64,000 nt of DNA from Pacificimonas sp036351775 (GTDB lineage Bacteria; Pseudomonadota; Alphaproteobacteria; Sphingomonadales; Sphingomonadaceae). The translations under genes and the position numbers were made by a program. Below the pieces are notes generated by a model. It saw only the letters and a list, made by a program, of their open reading frames with translations. It ran no database searches and was not told the DNA's origin. Numbering within the stretch: position 1 is the stretch's first letter; the number at the start of each line of letters is the position of its first letter. Positions 1 through 8,857 of the stretch are shown in pieces. The stretch covers positions 1 to 64,000 of the forward strand of contig JAZBPX010000023.1 in assembly GCA_036351775.1 (NCBI GenBank), read 5' to 3'.

Positions 1-22
1 AAACATCAGACTGACTGACGGG

Positions 23-475
23 TTACTGGGGCGAGCTGCCGCCGTCGCCGCCATCGTCGTCGTCACCGCCGGTTGCAGCGGCAGCCGCAGCAGCAGCGGC
101 GGCAACGCCGCCCACGGCGGCCGCAGCGGCACCAATACCGGCACCTGCAGCGCCAGCGGCACCAGCAGCAGCACCGGCCGCGCCCGCGGCACCAGCGGCA
201 CCCGCGCCCGCGGCGCCAGCGGCACCAGCAGCGCCCGCGGCACCGGCCGCAGCCGTACCGGCCATGCCAGCAGCCGTACCGGCGACAACCATGCCGGCCT
301 CGGTGCAATCATTTTCGGGGAACTCATCAGCGGCGCGCAGCGCACACTCCTCATCGGAGACCTGGACCATGTCCAGTTCACCCATGCCGGAATGATTGTC
401 GTAAGCGGCCGCAGGAACACCAGCGGAGAGCGCCATTGCAAATGCCGACGTTGCGGCGAGAATCGTCTTGGTCAT
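23..475 (-). CDS. Gly/Ala-rich low-complexity secreted protein
   Basis: This 150-aa protein is not recognised as a named family. It has a good signal peptide (about residues 1-24, ending near VPAAA-YD). A short ordinary segment with two cysteines (C44, C57) follows, then a long GAA/AAG repeat from about residue 65 to 135. It ends in an acidic GGDDDDGG tail. The start is supported by a strong Shine-Dalgarno (GAGGAGGG) about 8 nt upstream of the ATG. The signal peptide and the acidic end suggest a periplasmic or surface location, but no function can be given. Arginine-rich readings of the same DNA in other frames are artefacts of the repeat. Confidence 0.7.
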   Translation of the reverse strand: MTKTILAATSAFAMALSAGVPAAAYDNHSGMGELDMVQVSDEECALRAADEFPENDCTEAGMVVAGTAAGMAGTAAAGAAGAAGAAGAAGAGAAGAAGAAGAAAGAAGAAGAGIGAAAAAVGGVAAAAAAAAAATGGDDDDGGDGGSSPQ

Positions 476-736
476 ACTGCCCTCCTCAGGGTCACAGAAA
501 CGGGTACACGCGGCGGGTATCCGACCGTGCGATCAGCGAGCTAACATAATCCTAACGTGTTCACAAAGCCTTAGTTGCATTTCAAGGATTCGTCAGCTTT
601 CGTGCGGAATCGCCGTGTTTTCATTATGTTGCACCTGCGAACGCGGCATAAGGTTAATCTAAATCGTAAATTGTTGCCTTTTCGCACCACCGGAAGCGCG
701 GCAAAGCGAGCGAGTCCTGCGCCGAATCGTGACGCC
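476..736. other. Intergenic region upstream of the Gly/Ala-rich gene
   Basis: About 260 bases lie between the 3' end of ilvD and the start of the leftward secreted-protein gene. The stretch is visibly more AT-rich than its surroundings, with several TAA/TTAA runs around 545-680, and presumably holds that gene's promoter. I see no RNA gene and no clear terminator hairpin. Confidence 0.4.
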
Positions 737-2584
737 TTACTCGTCAGGCAGACGCCGGACGGCCCCTGCGGACGCGTTGGAGGTGAGCAGGGCATAAGCC
801 TTGAGGGCGCGTGAGATGGGTCGTTTTCGGCCGTGCGGGGTGAAGGCGGCCTTGCCGCGCGCCTCCTGCGCCTCGCGGCGGCGCGTCAGCTCGGCTTCGT
901 CGACGGCAAGGGTGATGCCGCGGTTCGGGATGTCGATGTCGATGCGGTCGCCATGTTCGACGAGCGCGATCAGGCCGCCCTCGCCCGCTTCCGGCGAGAC
1001 ATGACCGATGGAGAGGCCGGACGTGCCGCCGGAAAAGCGGCCATCGGTGACGAGCGCGCAGGCGGCGCCGAGGCCCTTCGCCTTCAGGTAGGAGGTGGGG
1101 TAGAGCATTTCCTGCATGCCCGGTCCGCCGCGCGGCCCCTCGTAGCGGATGACGACGACGTCGCCCGCCTTGATCTCGCCGCCGAGGATGCCGACGACGG
1201 CGGCGTCCTGGCTTTCGTAGACGCGGGCGGTGCCGGAGAAGGTGAGGATGCTCTCATCGACGCCGGCGGTTTTGACGATGCACCCCTCCGGCGCGAGATT
1301 GCCGAAGAGGACCGCAAGGCCGCCATCCTGCGAGAAGGCGTGTTCCTTCGTGCGGATGACGCCGGTTTCCCGGTCAGTGTCGAGCTCGGGCCAGCGCTGG
1401 GACTGGCTGAAGGCGGTCTGGGTGGGCACGCCGCCGGGCGCGGCGCGGTAGAAGGTGACGACGTCGGGGTTCTCGGTCTGCATGACGTCCCACTCGGCGA
1501 GCGCGGCCTTCATGGACGGGGAGTGGACGGTGGGAGCCTCGTCCTGCAGGAGGCCGCCGCGCTGGAGTTCACCGAGAAGGCCCATCACGCCGCCCGCGCG
1601 GTGGACATCCTCCATGTGCACATCGTCTTTCGCAGGGGCGACCTTCGACAGGCAGGGGACACGGCGGCTGAGCCGGTCGATGTCGCCGATGTCGAAGTCG
1701 ATCTCGCCCTCCCGCGCGGCGGCGAGGAGGTGGAGGACGGTGTTGGTGGAGCCGCCCATCGCGATGTCGAGCGACATGGCATTTTCGAAGGCGGTGCGGC
1801 TGGCGACGGAGCGCGGGAGAACGGTCTCGTCATCCTGCTCGTAATATTTCTTGGCGTTCTCAACGATCAGGCGGCCGGCACGGCGAAAGAGCGCCTCCCG
1901 GTCGGCATGGGTGGCGAGGACCGAGCCGTTGCCGGGGAGGGAAAGCCCGAGCGCCTCGGTCAGGCAGTTCATGCTGTTCGCGGTGAACATGCCGGAGCAG
2001 GAGCCGCAGGTGGGGCAGGCGGAGCGCTCGATCGTCTCGACATCTTCATCGGAGATGCTGTCATCGGCGGCGGCGACCATGGCGTCGACGAGGTCGAGGG
2101 CCTGGACCTTGCCATCTGCCCAGGTGACTTTCCCCGCCTCCATCGGTCCGCCGGAAACGAAGACGGCGGGGATGTTGAGGCGCATGGCGGCCATCAGCAT
2201 TCCGGGCGTGATCTTGTCGCAATTGGAGATGCAGACGAGGGCGTCGGCGCAGTGGGCGTTCGCCATATATTCAACGGCGTCGGCGATCAGTTCGCGGCTG
2301 GGCAGGGAATAGAGCATCCCGGCATGACCCATCGCGATGCCGTCGTCGACGGCGATGGTGTTGAACTCTCGCCCCACACCGCCGGCCGCCGCGATCTCCT
2401 CGCAGACGAGCTGGCCGAGATCCTTCAGGTGGACATGGCCGGGGACGAACTGGGTGAAGCTGTTGGCGACGGCAATAATGGGCTTGCCGAAATCCTCGTC
2501 GGTCATGCCGGTGGCGCGCCAGAGGCCGCGCGCGCCCGCCATGTTGCGGCCGTGGGTGGTCGTGCGAGAGCGATAAACGGGCAT
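737..2584 (-). CDS. ilvD: Dihydroxy-acid dehydratase
   Basis: This is the penultimate enzyme of branched-chain amino-acid synthesis. It dehydrates 2,3-dihydroxy-isovalerate and 2,3-dihydroxy-methylvalerate to the 2-oxo acids. The protein is 615 aa, the usual IlvD length. Cluster-binding cysteines are visible in NCDKITPG (C122) and CPTCGSCSG (C190, C193, C196). The C-terminal GRFSGGTSGLSIGHVSPEA signature is intact. I chose the ATG at 2584 (MPVYRSRTTTHGRNMAGARG), which matches family N-termini. The frame stays open upstream to 4186, but that extension runs antisense through the next gene and is not plausible protein. The gene stands alone, divergent from the kinase-like gene. Confidence 0.97.
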   Translation of the reverse strand: MPVYRSRTTTHGRNMAGARGLWRATGMTDEDFGKPIIAVANSFTQFVPGHVHLKDLGQLVCEEIAAAGGVGREFNTIAVDDGIAMGHAGMLYSLPSRELIADAVEYMANAHCADALVCISNCDKITPGMLMAAMRLNIPAVFVSGGPMEAGKVTWADGKVQALDLVDAMVAAADDSISDEDVETIERSACPTCGSCSGMFTANSMNCLTEALGLSLPGNGSVLATHADREALFRRAGRLIVENAKKYYEQDDETVLPRSVASRTAFENAMSLDIAMGGSTNTVLHLLAAAREGEIDFDIGDIDRLSRRVPCLSKVAPAKDDVHMEDVHRAGGVMGLLGELQRGGLLQDEAPTVHSPSMKAALAEWDVMQTENPDVVTFYRAAPGGVPTQTAFSQSQRWPELDTDRETGVIRTKEHAFSQDGGLAVLFGNLAPEGCIVKTAGVDESILTFSGTARVYESQDAAVVGILGGEIKAGDVVVIRYEGPRGGPGMQEMLYPTSYLKAKGLGAACALVTDGRFSGGTSGLSIGHVSPEAGEGGLIALVEHGDRIDIDIPNRGITLAVDEAELTRRREAQEARGKAAFTPHGRKRPISRALKAYALLTSNASAGAVRRLPDE

Positions 2585-2728
2585 GATTCTGTCCTCGGTC
2601 CAAACTTTGCCGACACTATAGTGCGCGGCGGAGCGGGGTCCACCGAAAGCGGGCTCAAAAGCAAGAGGGTTGAGCATAGAGCGCCAATAGGGTGAGGCTA
2701 TCCCCAAGCGGCTGGGGAGGCGCTGTCG

Positions 2729-3799
2729 ATGGTGAATGAAGGACCCGACATCCGGCGCTGGCAGGATGTGGACGCGGCGTGGCTGACGGCGGCACTGGCT
2801 GCGGACGGGATCGATGCGGCGGTTAAGGATTTCCGCGCCGAGCGGGTGGGGACGGGGCAGATCGGCGACTGCGTGCGCTTCTCGCTGGATTATGGCGGGC
2901 CCGCGCCTGCCGAAGCGCCCGCCACCGTCGTTGGCAAGTTTCCGTCGGCGGGCGAAGAGAGCCGCGCGGCCGGCGTCTCGCTGGGCAATTACCACCGCGA
3001 AGTGAAGTTTTACCAGCTGCTGGCGCACCGCGCGCGGATCGCGGTCCCGCACTGCTATTACACCGCGGTCGATGAGGACACGCACGACTTCGTCCTGATC
3101 ATGTCGGACGCCGCCCCGGCAGAGCAGGGCGACCAGCTTGCTGGTGTGTCGATGGCCGAGGCCGAGGAGGTGATGCGGCAGGCCGGGAAGCTGCACGGCG
3201 CGTTCTGGAATGACGAGAGCCTGGACCGGTATCCGTGGGTGTCGGGGACGACCAATGCGCCGGTCGTGCTGTCGCCGGAGATGTTCGCGCAGTTGTGGCA
3301 GGGCTTCGTGCAGAAATATCCGGAGCGCATTACCGAGGCGGCGCGGCGGATCGGCGATGCCTATACGGCGGACATGGAGGCGCATGAGCCTATGCGGGCC
3401 GGCGCGCGCAGCCTGACGCATGGCGACTTTCGCCCGGACAACATGCTGTTCGGCGGTGAGGCGGGCGGCGCGCCGCTGCTGGTGGTGGACTGGCAGAGCT
3501 TTGGCTGGGGACCGCCCGCGGCGGACGTCGGCTATTTCCTGGCGGCGGCGATTCCGACCGAGGTCCGGCGGGCGGAAGAGGACCGCCTGCTCGGCCTGTA
3601 TACGGACGAGCTGTCGCGGCAGGGGGCGGGGCCTTACGAGCCGGAGGAACTGAAACGGCACTATGTGGCCGGGGCGTACCAGCTGTTCACGACGGCCTAT
3701 GTCGCGGCGGTTCTGGTGACGCAGACCGAGCGAGGCGACAACATGTTCTTCCGCATGCTGAACGGCGCGGTGGACCTGATCGAGGATGCGGGGCTGTAG
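2729..3799 (+). CDS. APH/ecdysteroid-kinase-like phosphotransferase
   Basis: A 356-aa protein of the aminoglycoside phosphotransferase/choline kinase fold, closest by motif to the EcKinase-like group. It has an ATP-lysine candidate in VVGKFPS (K70) and a helix glutamate (E91). The catalytic Brenner loop is HGDFRPDN (231-238), and the Mg-binding aspartate is D254 in VVDWQ. The substrate is unknown. Proteins of this type often sit with fatty-acid or xenobiotic genes and are not resistance enzymes by default. It is followed 82 bases later by a co-oriented VOC protein gene, so the two may share a transcript. Confidence 0.85.
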   Translation: MVNEGPDIRRWQDVDAAWLTAALAADGIDAAVKDFRAERVGTGQIGDCVRFSLDYGGPAPAEAPATVVGKFPSAGEESRAAGVSLGNYHREVKFYQLLAHRARIAVPHCYYTAVDEDTHDFVLIMSDAAPAEQGDQLAGVSMAEAEEVMRQAGKLHGAFWNDESLDRYPWVSGTTNAPVVLSPEMFAQLWQGFVQKYPERITEAARRIGDAYTADMEAHEPMRAGARSLTHGDFRPDNMLFGGEAGGAPLLVVDWQSFGWGPPAADVGYFLAAAIPTEVRRAEEDRLLGLYTDELSRQGAGPYEPEELKRHYVAGAYQLFTTAYVAAVLVTQTERGDNMFFRMLNGAVDLIEDAGL

Positions 3800-3881
3800 G
3801 CAGGCACGGAGAAAGGCTTGCCAGCGTACGAGCCGCGCCTGCATGTGACGCGCATGTAGATGCGAACGGAATGAGAGCGCC

Positions 3882-4877
3882 ATGTCTGCCGATATCTTCG
3901 TCCCCGAAAGCCGTCCGGAAGACTGGGATGTGGGGCCGCTGCACCTGATTACGCTGGTGACCGCCGACCCGAAGGGCATGGCGCGGATGCTGACGGAGGG
4001 GTTCGGTCTTGAGTCGGACGGGTTCGTGCCGGTCGCCGCTTCGGCGGCGGCGTACCTGGGGATGCCGGAGGGCGCGGCGCTGCAGGGCGCGCTGTTCACA
4101 CGGCACGGCGACCCTGGGAATGTGCGGCTGCGGGTGCTGGCTGTTTCCGAAGAGTGCCCGCAGGTCCGGCCTGCCATCGACGGCACCTATGTGGGCGGGC
4201 TGTCGGTGGGCTTTCCGATGGCGGACCTGCACCGGCGGCATGACGATCTGGCCGGGAAGGGTATCACCTCGACCATCGGGGTGAAGGAGATGGAGTTCCA
4301 GAGCCCCCAGGGCGAAACCTATGTGTCCGCCGAGGCGCATTTCACCGGGCCGGAGAACCTGTTCTTCCTGGGCGTCTCGCGGCCGGACGTGTTCGTGCCG
4401 GTGGGGCCGATCGATCCGAAGACCGGCATCGGCGCGCCTGCCTATTCCGCGCGCTGCGTCAGGCACAGCGAAGGGGTCGTCGGGTTCCTGAGGGATGTTC
4501 TGGGCCTCGAGATTCGGCGCGACGCGACCTTTGCCGTCGGCGAACGGTCGGGACTGCGCCTGCAGGAAGGCAGCCCGGAGCGGTTCGTGCAGGCCTTCGC
4601 GCCGGGCGCGGCGACGGGCTATCTGGTGATCCTGGACCATTTCGAGGCAACGAAGGACAGCCCGGCGGCGCGCCTGGGGCCGGCCAGCCGGGGCCTTGCC
4701 ATGTGGACGCTGCCGACAAGTGATCTTGGTGCGGTATACGCGCGGGTTTCGGCGGCCACGGGAGCAACCGTGCTGAGAGCGCCGGGCGTGCATGGCAGCC
4801 CGTTCCTGCCGGAGGGTGTGCGAAGCCTGATCGTGGAAGATCCGGGCGGCTTTCCGATCGAGCTGTTCGAGAGTTAG
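3882..4877 (+). CDS. Two-domain VOC (glyoxalase/dioxygenase superfamily) protein
   Basis: A 331-aa protein with two vicinal-oxygen-chelate modules, roughly residues 15-130 and 150-330. The second begins around PAYSARCVRHSEGVVGFLRDVLGLE, a classic betaalphabetabetabeta start with a metal-ligand histidine position. The ending DPGGFPIELFE, with its conserved glutamate, is typical of VOC enzymes. Possible roles include an extradiol dioxygenase, a lyase or a ring-modifying enzyme; the substrate cannot be read from sequence. It lies just after the kinase-like gene on the same strand and converges on the DUF1330 gene. Confidence 0.8.
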   Translation: MSADIFVPESRPEDWDVGPLHLITLVTADPKGMARMLTEGFGLESDGFVPVAASAAAYLGMPEGAALQGALFTRHGDPGNVRLRVLAVSEECPQVRPAIDGTYVGGLSVGFPMADLHRRHDDLAGKGITSTIGVKEMEFQSPQGETYVSAEAHFTGPENLFFLGVSRPDVFVPVGPIDPKTGIGAPAYSARCVRHSEGVVGFLRDVLGLEIRRDATFAVGERSGLRLQEGSPERFVQAFAPGAATGYLVILDHFEATKDSPAARLGPASRGLAMWTLPTSDLGAVYARVSAATGATVLRAPGVHGSPFLPEGVRSLIVEDPGGFPIELFES

Positions 4878-4886
4878 GCGCGGTTC

Positions 4887-5183
4887 CTACTCCGGTGTTT
4901 CGACCAGCAGGACCTCAACGTCGGCGATGCCGCCGCGGAGTTTCCTGACCTCCGCATAGTCCGGCGAATTCCAGAAGGCGCGGGCGGCGGCCTTGTCCGG
5001 CCATTTCGAGCAGGCGACGGAGGTGTAGCCCTCCAGGCTGCCCTCGAGAAGTTCGGCGCCGGGGGCGACGAAGAGATATTCACCGCCGAACTTCGCGACG
5101 AGCTTCGCGGCCTCCGCGCCGTAGCCGGCGACGAATTTCTCGCGGTCTTTAATCCTGCAGGCGATCATCATATAGGCGGGCAT
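4887..5183 (-). CDS. DUF1330 domain protein
   Basis: A 98-aa dimeric alpha+beta barrel-like protein, recognised as DUF1330 by its layout: MPAYMMIACRIKDREKF at the N-terminus, a central SLEGYTSVACSKWPDKAAARAFWNSPDY segment, and a final beta strand VEVLLVE. The family is small, cytoplasmic and of unknown function. It lies 25 bases after the alpha/beta-hydrolase gene on the same strand and is probably co-transcribed with it. Confidence 0.85.
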   Translation of the reverse strand: MPAYMMIACRIKDREKFVAGYGAEAAKLVAKFGGEYLFVAPGAELLEGSLEGYTSVACSKWPDKAAARAFWNSPDYAEVRKLRGGIADVEVLLVETPE

Positions 5184-5208
5184 GGTCTGTCCTTTGCGCT
5201 TGGGCGTG

Positions 5209-6045
5209 TCAGGCGGGGTCGTCGAAGAAGGCAGCGAGGAGGGCGGCGAGTTCGGGGGCGCGGCGCTTCAGGAAGCCGTAGCGCCAGTCCGGTTTCTCAA
5301 TGAGTTGGCCATGTTTCAGGTGCGGCATGACGCGCGGCGTGACGGCGTGGAGATCGTCGCCGGGATTGATGACGAGAACGGGCTGGTCGAGGCTCTCGAG
5401 CGCGGCCTGAAACTTCGGATTGTAATCGAACAGGGCGGCGTTGCCCCAGCCGTAAGCCTCGCCGCCGCGCAGCATCTCGGCATAATCCTCGGCGAACGCG
5501 GCGAGCGGAACGTCCCGGTCGCGGTTCGCCAGGAGCAGGGACCAGAGGCGGGCAAAGTGGGTGCCGTCTTCATCGAGCGGGGTTTGCCTGAAGGCGGCGC
5601 GCATGTGGGCGGTTTCCTCCGCCGTGACGAGGGCAGCGGAGCAGAGGGCGAGGCGGCGGACGGCGGCGGGACGCTGGGTAGCGGCTTCGACGGCGAGTTT
5701 CGCGCCCGCGTGTATGCCGAACAGGTCGATGCCACGCCGCCGGTCCACGCACAGGGTATCGAGGGCGGACCAGATGGAGCCGGCATAGTCCTCCGCGGTG
5801 ATCGGCGCGGACGGCGGCGTGGACTCGCCATAGCCGGGAAAGTCGGGCGCGATAACGCTGCGGGCCTTGCCAAGTTCGGTCATCAGCGCCGAAAAGTTGC
5901 GACTGGACTGCGGAAACATGTGCAGGAGCACGATCGGCGGGCGGGGCCCTGCGGGGTCGCCGGAGAGGCGCAGGTGCATCTGGCCGTGGGGGCCGTCCAC
6001 GAAGGCGCGGCGCACGGCGGCGGATGCTGGTGAGGCCTCGGACAT
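5209..6045 (-). CDS. Alpha/beta-hydrolase-fold protein lacking the nucleophile serine
   Basis: A 278-aa alpha/beta-hydrolase fold protein. It shows the oxyanion strand (PIVLLHMFPQSSRNF, 37-51), the DFPGYGES turn (68-75), and an acid-strand region VLVINPGDDLH (223-233). The nucleophile elbow, normally G-x-S-x-G, reads G110-I-H112-A-G114, so histidine replaces serine. The C-terminal position of the general base reads W254-R-Y-G-F and shows no GH. Related hydrolase-like proteins with histidine at the elbow exist. The sequence therefore argues for a non-hydrolytic or non-canonical role. It forms a likely two-gene unit with the DUF1330 gene. Confidence 0.8.
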   Translation of the reverse strand: MSEASPASAAVRRAFVDGPHGQMHLRLSGDPAGPRPPIVLLHMFPQSSRNFSALMTELGKARSVIAPDFPGYGESTPPSAPITAEDYAGSIWSALDTLCVDRRRGIDLFGIHAGAKLAVEAATQRPAAVRRLALCSAALVTAEETAHMRAAFRQTPLDEDGTHFARLWSLLLANRDRDVPLAAFAEDYAEMLRGGEAYGWGNAALFDYNPKFQAALESLDQPVLVINPGDDLHAVTPRVMPHLKHGQLIEKPDWRYGFLKRRAPELAALLAAFFDDPA

Positions 6046-6178
6046 GCCGCACCTATAGATATGCGTGGATCACTTTTGCGAGCGTTGATTGACTTCGAAA
6101 AATTGGCGACGTTAGAGTTGTCCGGACATTTTGTACAAACGGGGCGGACCCCACACAACCGACAAAGGCGCGCTGGCC

Positions 6179-7684
6179 ATGATCGATCGCAGGACACTTC
6201 TGACCGGGGCGGCGCTGGGCGCGGCGGGGGTCGCGGCGCTGGCGTCGAGCGGGTGCAGCGAGGGTGGCAGCGAGACGACGGAACCCGCGCCCGTCCCCGT
6301 GCCGACGAAACCCATCGGGCGCTCGGATGTGCTGATAATCGGCGCGGGGCTGGCGGGCCTGAACGCGGCGCTGCTGCTGGAGGAGCTGGGATACAGCGTA
6401 ACGGTGCTGGAGGGCCGGGGCCGCGTGGGCGGGCGGCTGCTGACGCTCGATGATGTGCCGGGCAATCCGGAGGCGGGCGGCAGCGGTATCGGGTCGGGCT
6501 ATGGCCGCATCCTTGGCGCGATGGAACGGTTCGGCGTGGAGCGGGTCAGCGCCCGCCCGCGCACCGAGAGCATCGAAGGGCTGACGATGCTGAACATCGG
6601 CGGCGAGAACATCCTTTACGAGGACTGGGCGGCGCATCCGCGCAACCCGTTTCCGGACGATGTGAAGGACGTGCTGCCGTCGAGCCTGAAGTACCGCTAT
6701 TATGTCGCGGGCAATCCGCTGGAGAGCCCGTCGCAGTTTCGCGACCCGTCCTTCGCCGACCATGACCGGTCCGTTGCCGAACTGATGATGGACGAGGGCT
6801 TTTCGCGGGAGGCGATGGAACTCGCGGCGGGTACGAACATGAGCTACGGCGACAGCCAGGGGCCCTATGGGCTGTCGGCACTGATGTGGTTCAACATCAT
6901 CGCCTTCGGATCGCAGAACTCGGCGGTGTCGCTACCCGGGTCTCCCTTTGCGGCGAAGGGCGGCAACCAGCGTATTCCCGAGGGGATGGCGACCGGCGTA
7001 AAGGGCGACATCCGCCTGAACACGAAGGTCGTCTCGATCCGCAGCGAGGATGACATGGCGCGCGTGACGCTGGACGACGGAACGGTCGCGGAGGCTACAC
7101 ATGTGATCGTGACGGTGCCCTTTTCCGCGCTGAACCTCATTGACCTCGACGCGCCGCTGTCGGTGCCGCAGGCGCAGGCGATCAAGACGCTCGGCTACAC
7201 CAACGTCACGCAGCTGCATTACGTGCCGACGCGCCCCTTCTGGGAGGAAGACGGGATGCCGCCGTCCATGTGGACCGACGGCATTGCCGGGCGGTTCATG
7301 GCGCTGCGGAACGACACGGAGGACCCCGAGCGGATCACGAGCTTTATCGCCTTTGCGAACGGGCAGCAGGCCAATCACCTGGACCGGCTGGGGGCGGACG
7401 GAGCGAACGCGGCGATGCTGCGGTTCCTGGCGCAGGCGCGGCCAAGTACGGACGGCGCGCTGGATTACCGGAAATTCTATTCCTGGCAGCTCGATCCCTT
7501 TGCGGGCGGGGCCTATGCGGCGTGGAAGCCGGGGCAGATCACCGCCTTTGCCAACGAGATGTCGCTGCCCGCGGGCCGGGTGCACTTCGCCGGCGAGCAC
7601 ACGTCCGTCGTATCGCGCGGGATGGAGGGCGCGATGGAATCCGGAGAGCGCGCGGCGTTCGAGGTGGCGGACGAACTCGGGTAG
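6179..7684 (+). CDS. Flavin-containing amine oxidase, Tat-exported
   Basis: A 501-aa FAD-dependent amine oxidase family protein. It starts with a twin-arginine signal (DRRTLLTGAALGAAG; arginines 4 and 5). C26 follows the hydrophobic segment, but the preceding ASSG is a poor lipobox. The dinucleotide fold is clear: G55-A-G57-L-A-G60, E78 and the RVGGRL turn. The C-terminal flavin signature GRVHFAGEHTS...GMEGAMESGERAA is present. I chose the ATG at 6179 because an AAAGG ribosome site precedes it and the Tat motif then lies at the N-terminus; the frame is open back to 6131. It probably oxidises a primary or polyamine in the periplasm, substrate unknown. Confidence 0.88.
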   Translation: MIDRRTLLTGAALGAAGVAALASSGCSEGGSETTEPAPVPVPTKPIGRSDVLIIGAGLAGLNAALLLEELGYSVTVLEGRGRVGGRLLTLDDVPGNPEAGGSGIGSGYGRILGAMERFGVERVSARPRTESIEGLTMLNIGGENILYEDWAAHPRNPFPDDVKDVLPSSLKYRYYVAGNPLESPSQFRDPSFADHDRSVAELMMDEGFSREAMELAAGTNMSYGDSQGPYGLSALMWFNIIAFGSQNSAVSLPGSPFAAKGGNQRIPEGMATGVKGDIRLNTKVVSIRSEDDMARVTLDDGTVAEATHVIVTVPFSALNLIDLDAPLSVPQAQAIKTLGYTNVTQLHYVPTRPFWEEDGMPPSMWTDGIAGRFMALRNDTEDPERITSFIAFANGQQANHLDRLGADGANAAMLRFLAQARPSTDGALDYRKFYSWQLDPFAGGAYAAWKPGQITAFANEMSLPAGRVHFAGEHTSVVSRGMEGAMESGERAAFEVADELG

Positions 7685-7699
7685 CCTCCAGCCTCGCCG

Positions 7700-8857
7700 C
7701 TACGCGCTGAGATGATGGATCAGGCGGCGGGTGAACCGGGTGCCCTCCGCGACCTGCGCGAGGGTGATATATTCATTCGGCTGGTGCGCCTGGTCGATGG
7801 AGCCGGGGCCGCAGATGATGGTCGGGAACCCCGCCTGTTGAAACTGTCCCGCTTCGGCGGCGTAGGACACCGAAAGGCGCTCGTTGCTGCCGGTCAGCCT
7901 ATGCGCCAGCTCTGCGGCGGGATTCTCGTCCTGCGGGATCAGCGGCGGGCCTTCTGCCAGCGTCTCGGTGACGATGTCGCAATCGGATGAAATCGCCCGC
8001 ATTTCGGCAAGGACAGCGTCGGCTTCTTCATCGAACGCGGCGCGAATGGCGGCCAGATCGTCGCCGGGCGCGGTGCGGACGTCCCAGGTAAAGCCGCAGC
8101 GGCGGGCGAGAATATTGGCCGCCGTGCCGCCCTCGATGACCCCGACGGACATGGTCGTGTAAGGCGGCGTGAAGGGCGAATTCGCAGGGGCCGCCAGGCG
8201 CCGCTCCTCGGTCATGGCCGCGATCTTCGCGATCAGGCGGCCGGCGGCCATGACGGCGCTGGCCCCACGGTGGGGCTGGCTTGAGTGCGCCTCATGCCCG
8301 GTGATTTCGGTGCGGAACACCGCGATCCCCTTCTGGCCGTCGACGACCTTCATATCGGTCGGTTCGCCGACGATGACGGCGGCGGGGCGGGGCAGGCTGT
8401 TCCTGATCTCCTCGATCATGGCGGGGGCACCCAGCAGGCCCACCTCCTCGTCATAGCTGAGGGCGAAGTGGATGGGCCGCTTCAGGTTGGCGGCCAGCAT
8501 GTCGGGAAGCAGCGAAAGCCCGATGGCGGCGAAACTCTTCATGTCGGCGGTGCCGCGCCCGAAAAGCTTCCCGTCCTTCTCGACGACCTCCCAGGGGTCG
8601 GTGTCCCAGGGCTGGCCGTCGACGGGCACGACATCGGTGTGCCCGGAGAGGATCACGCCCCCTTCGGCGGCGGGACCGACCGAGAAATAGAGGTTCGCCT
8701 TGGTGCCATCGGGACTGGTGACGCGGGTCGAGGCGACGCCGTGGTCGGCGAGATAGCCCTCGACGTCTTCGATGAGGTTCAGGTTCGAATTGCGCGACGT
8801 CGTGTCGTGCCGGACCAGCCGGGCGATCCAGTCGACCTGTGGCTGCAATTCGGACAT
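7700..8857 (-). CDS. argE: Acetylornithine deacetylase
   Basis: A 385-aa M20-family metallohydrolase that removes the acetyl group from N-acetylornithine in arginine synthesis. The dinuclear metal ligands are visible: H73 and D75 in SGHTDVVPVDG, D105 in RGTADMK, the catalytic pair E137/E138 in YDEEVG, and a late histidine in DQAHQPNEY. Length and motifs agree with ArgE rather than DapE (for example GQPWDTDPW and GRGTADMKSF), although M20 enzymes are hard to separate by eye. It converges on the amine oxidase gene and marks the edge of the accessory block to its right. Confidence 0.9.
   Translation of the reverse strand: MSELQPQVDWIARLVRHDTTSRNSNLNLIEDVEGYLADHGVASTRVTSPDGTKANLYFSVGPAAEGGVILSGHTDVVPVDGQPWDTDPWEVVEKDGKLFGRGTADMKSFAAIGLSLLPDMLAANLKRPIHFALSYDEEVGLLGAPAMIEEIRNSLPRPAAVIVGEPTDMKVVDGQKGIAVFRTEITGHEAHSSQPHRGASAVMAAGRLIAKIAAMTEERRLAAPANSPFTPPYTTMSVGVIEGGTAANILARRCGFTWDVRTAPGDDLAAIRAAFDEEADAVLAEMRAISSDCDIVTETLAEGPPLIPQDENPAAELAHRLTGSNERLSVSYAAEAGQFQQAGFPTIICGPGSIDQAHQPNEYITLAQVAEGTRFTRRLIHHLSA

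Noticed and set aside
833..2695. Long plus-strand frame opposite ilvD
   Set aside because: High-GC antisense shadow of ilvD; the protein is low-complexity and resembles nothing.
737..4186. Continuous 1149-codon frame on the minus strand through ilvD and beyond
   Set aside because: Only 737-2584 is IlvD. The remainder is antisense to the kinase-like and VOC genes and is arginine/histidine-rich shadow sequence.
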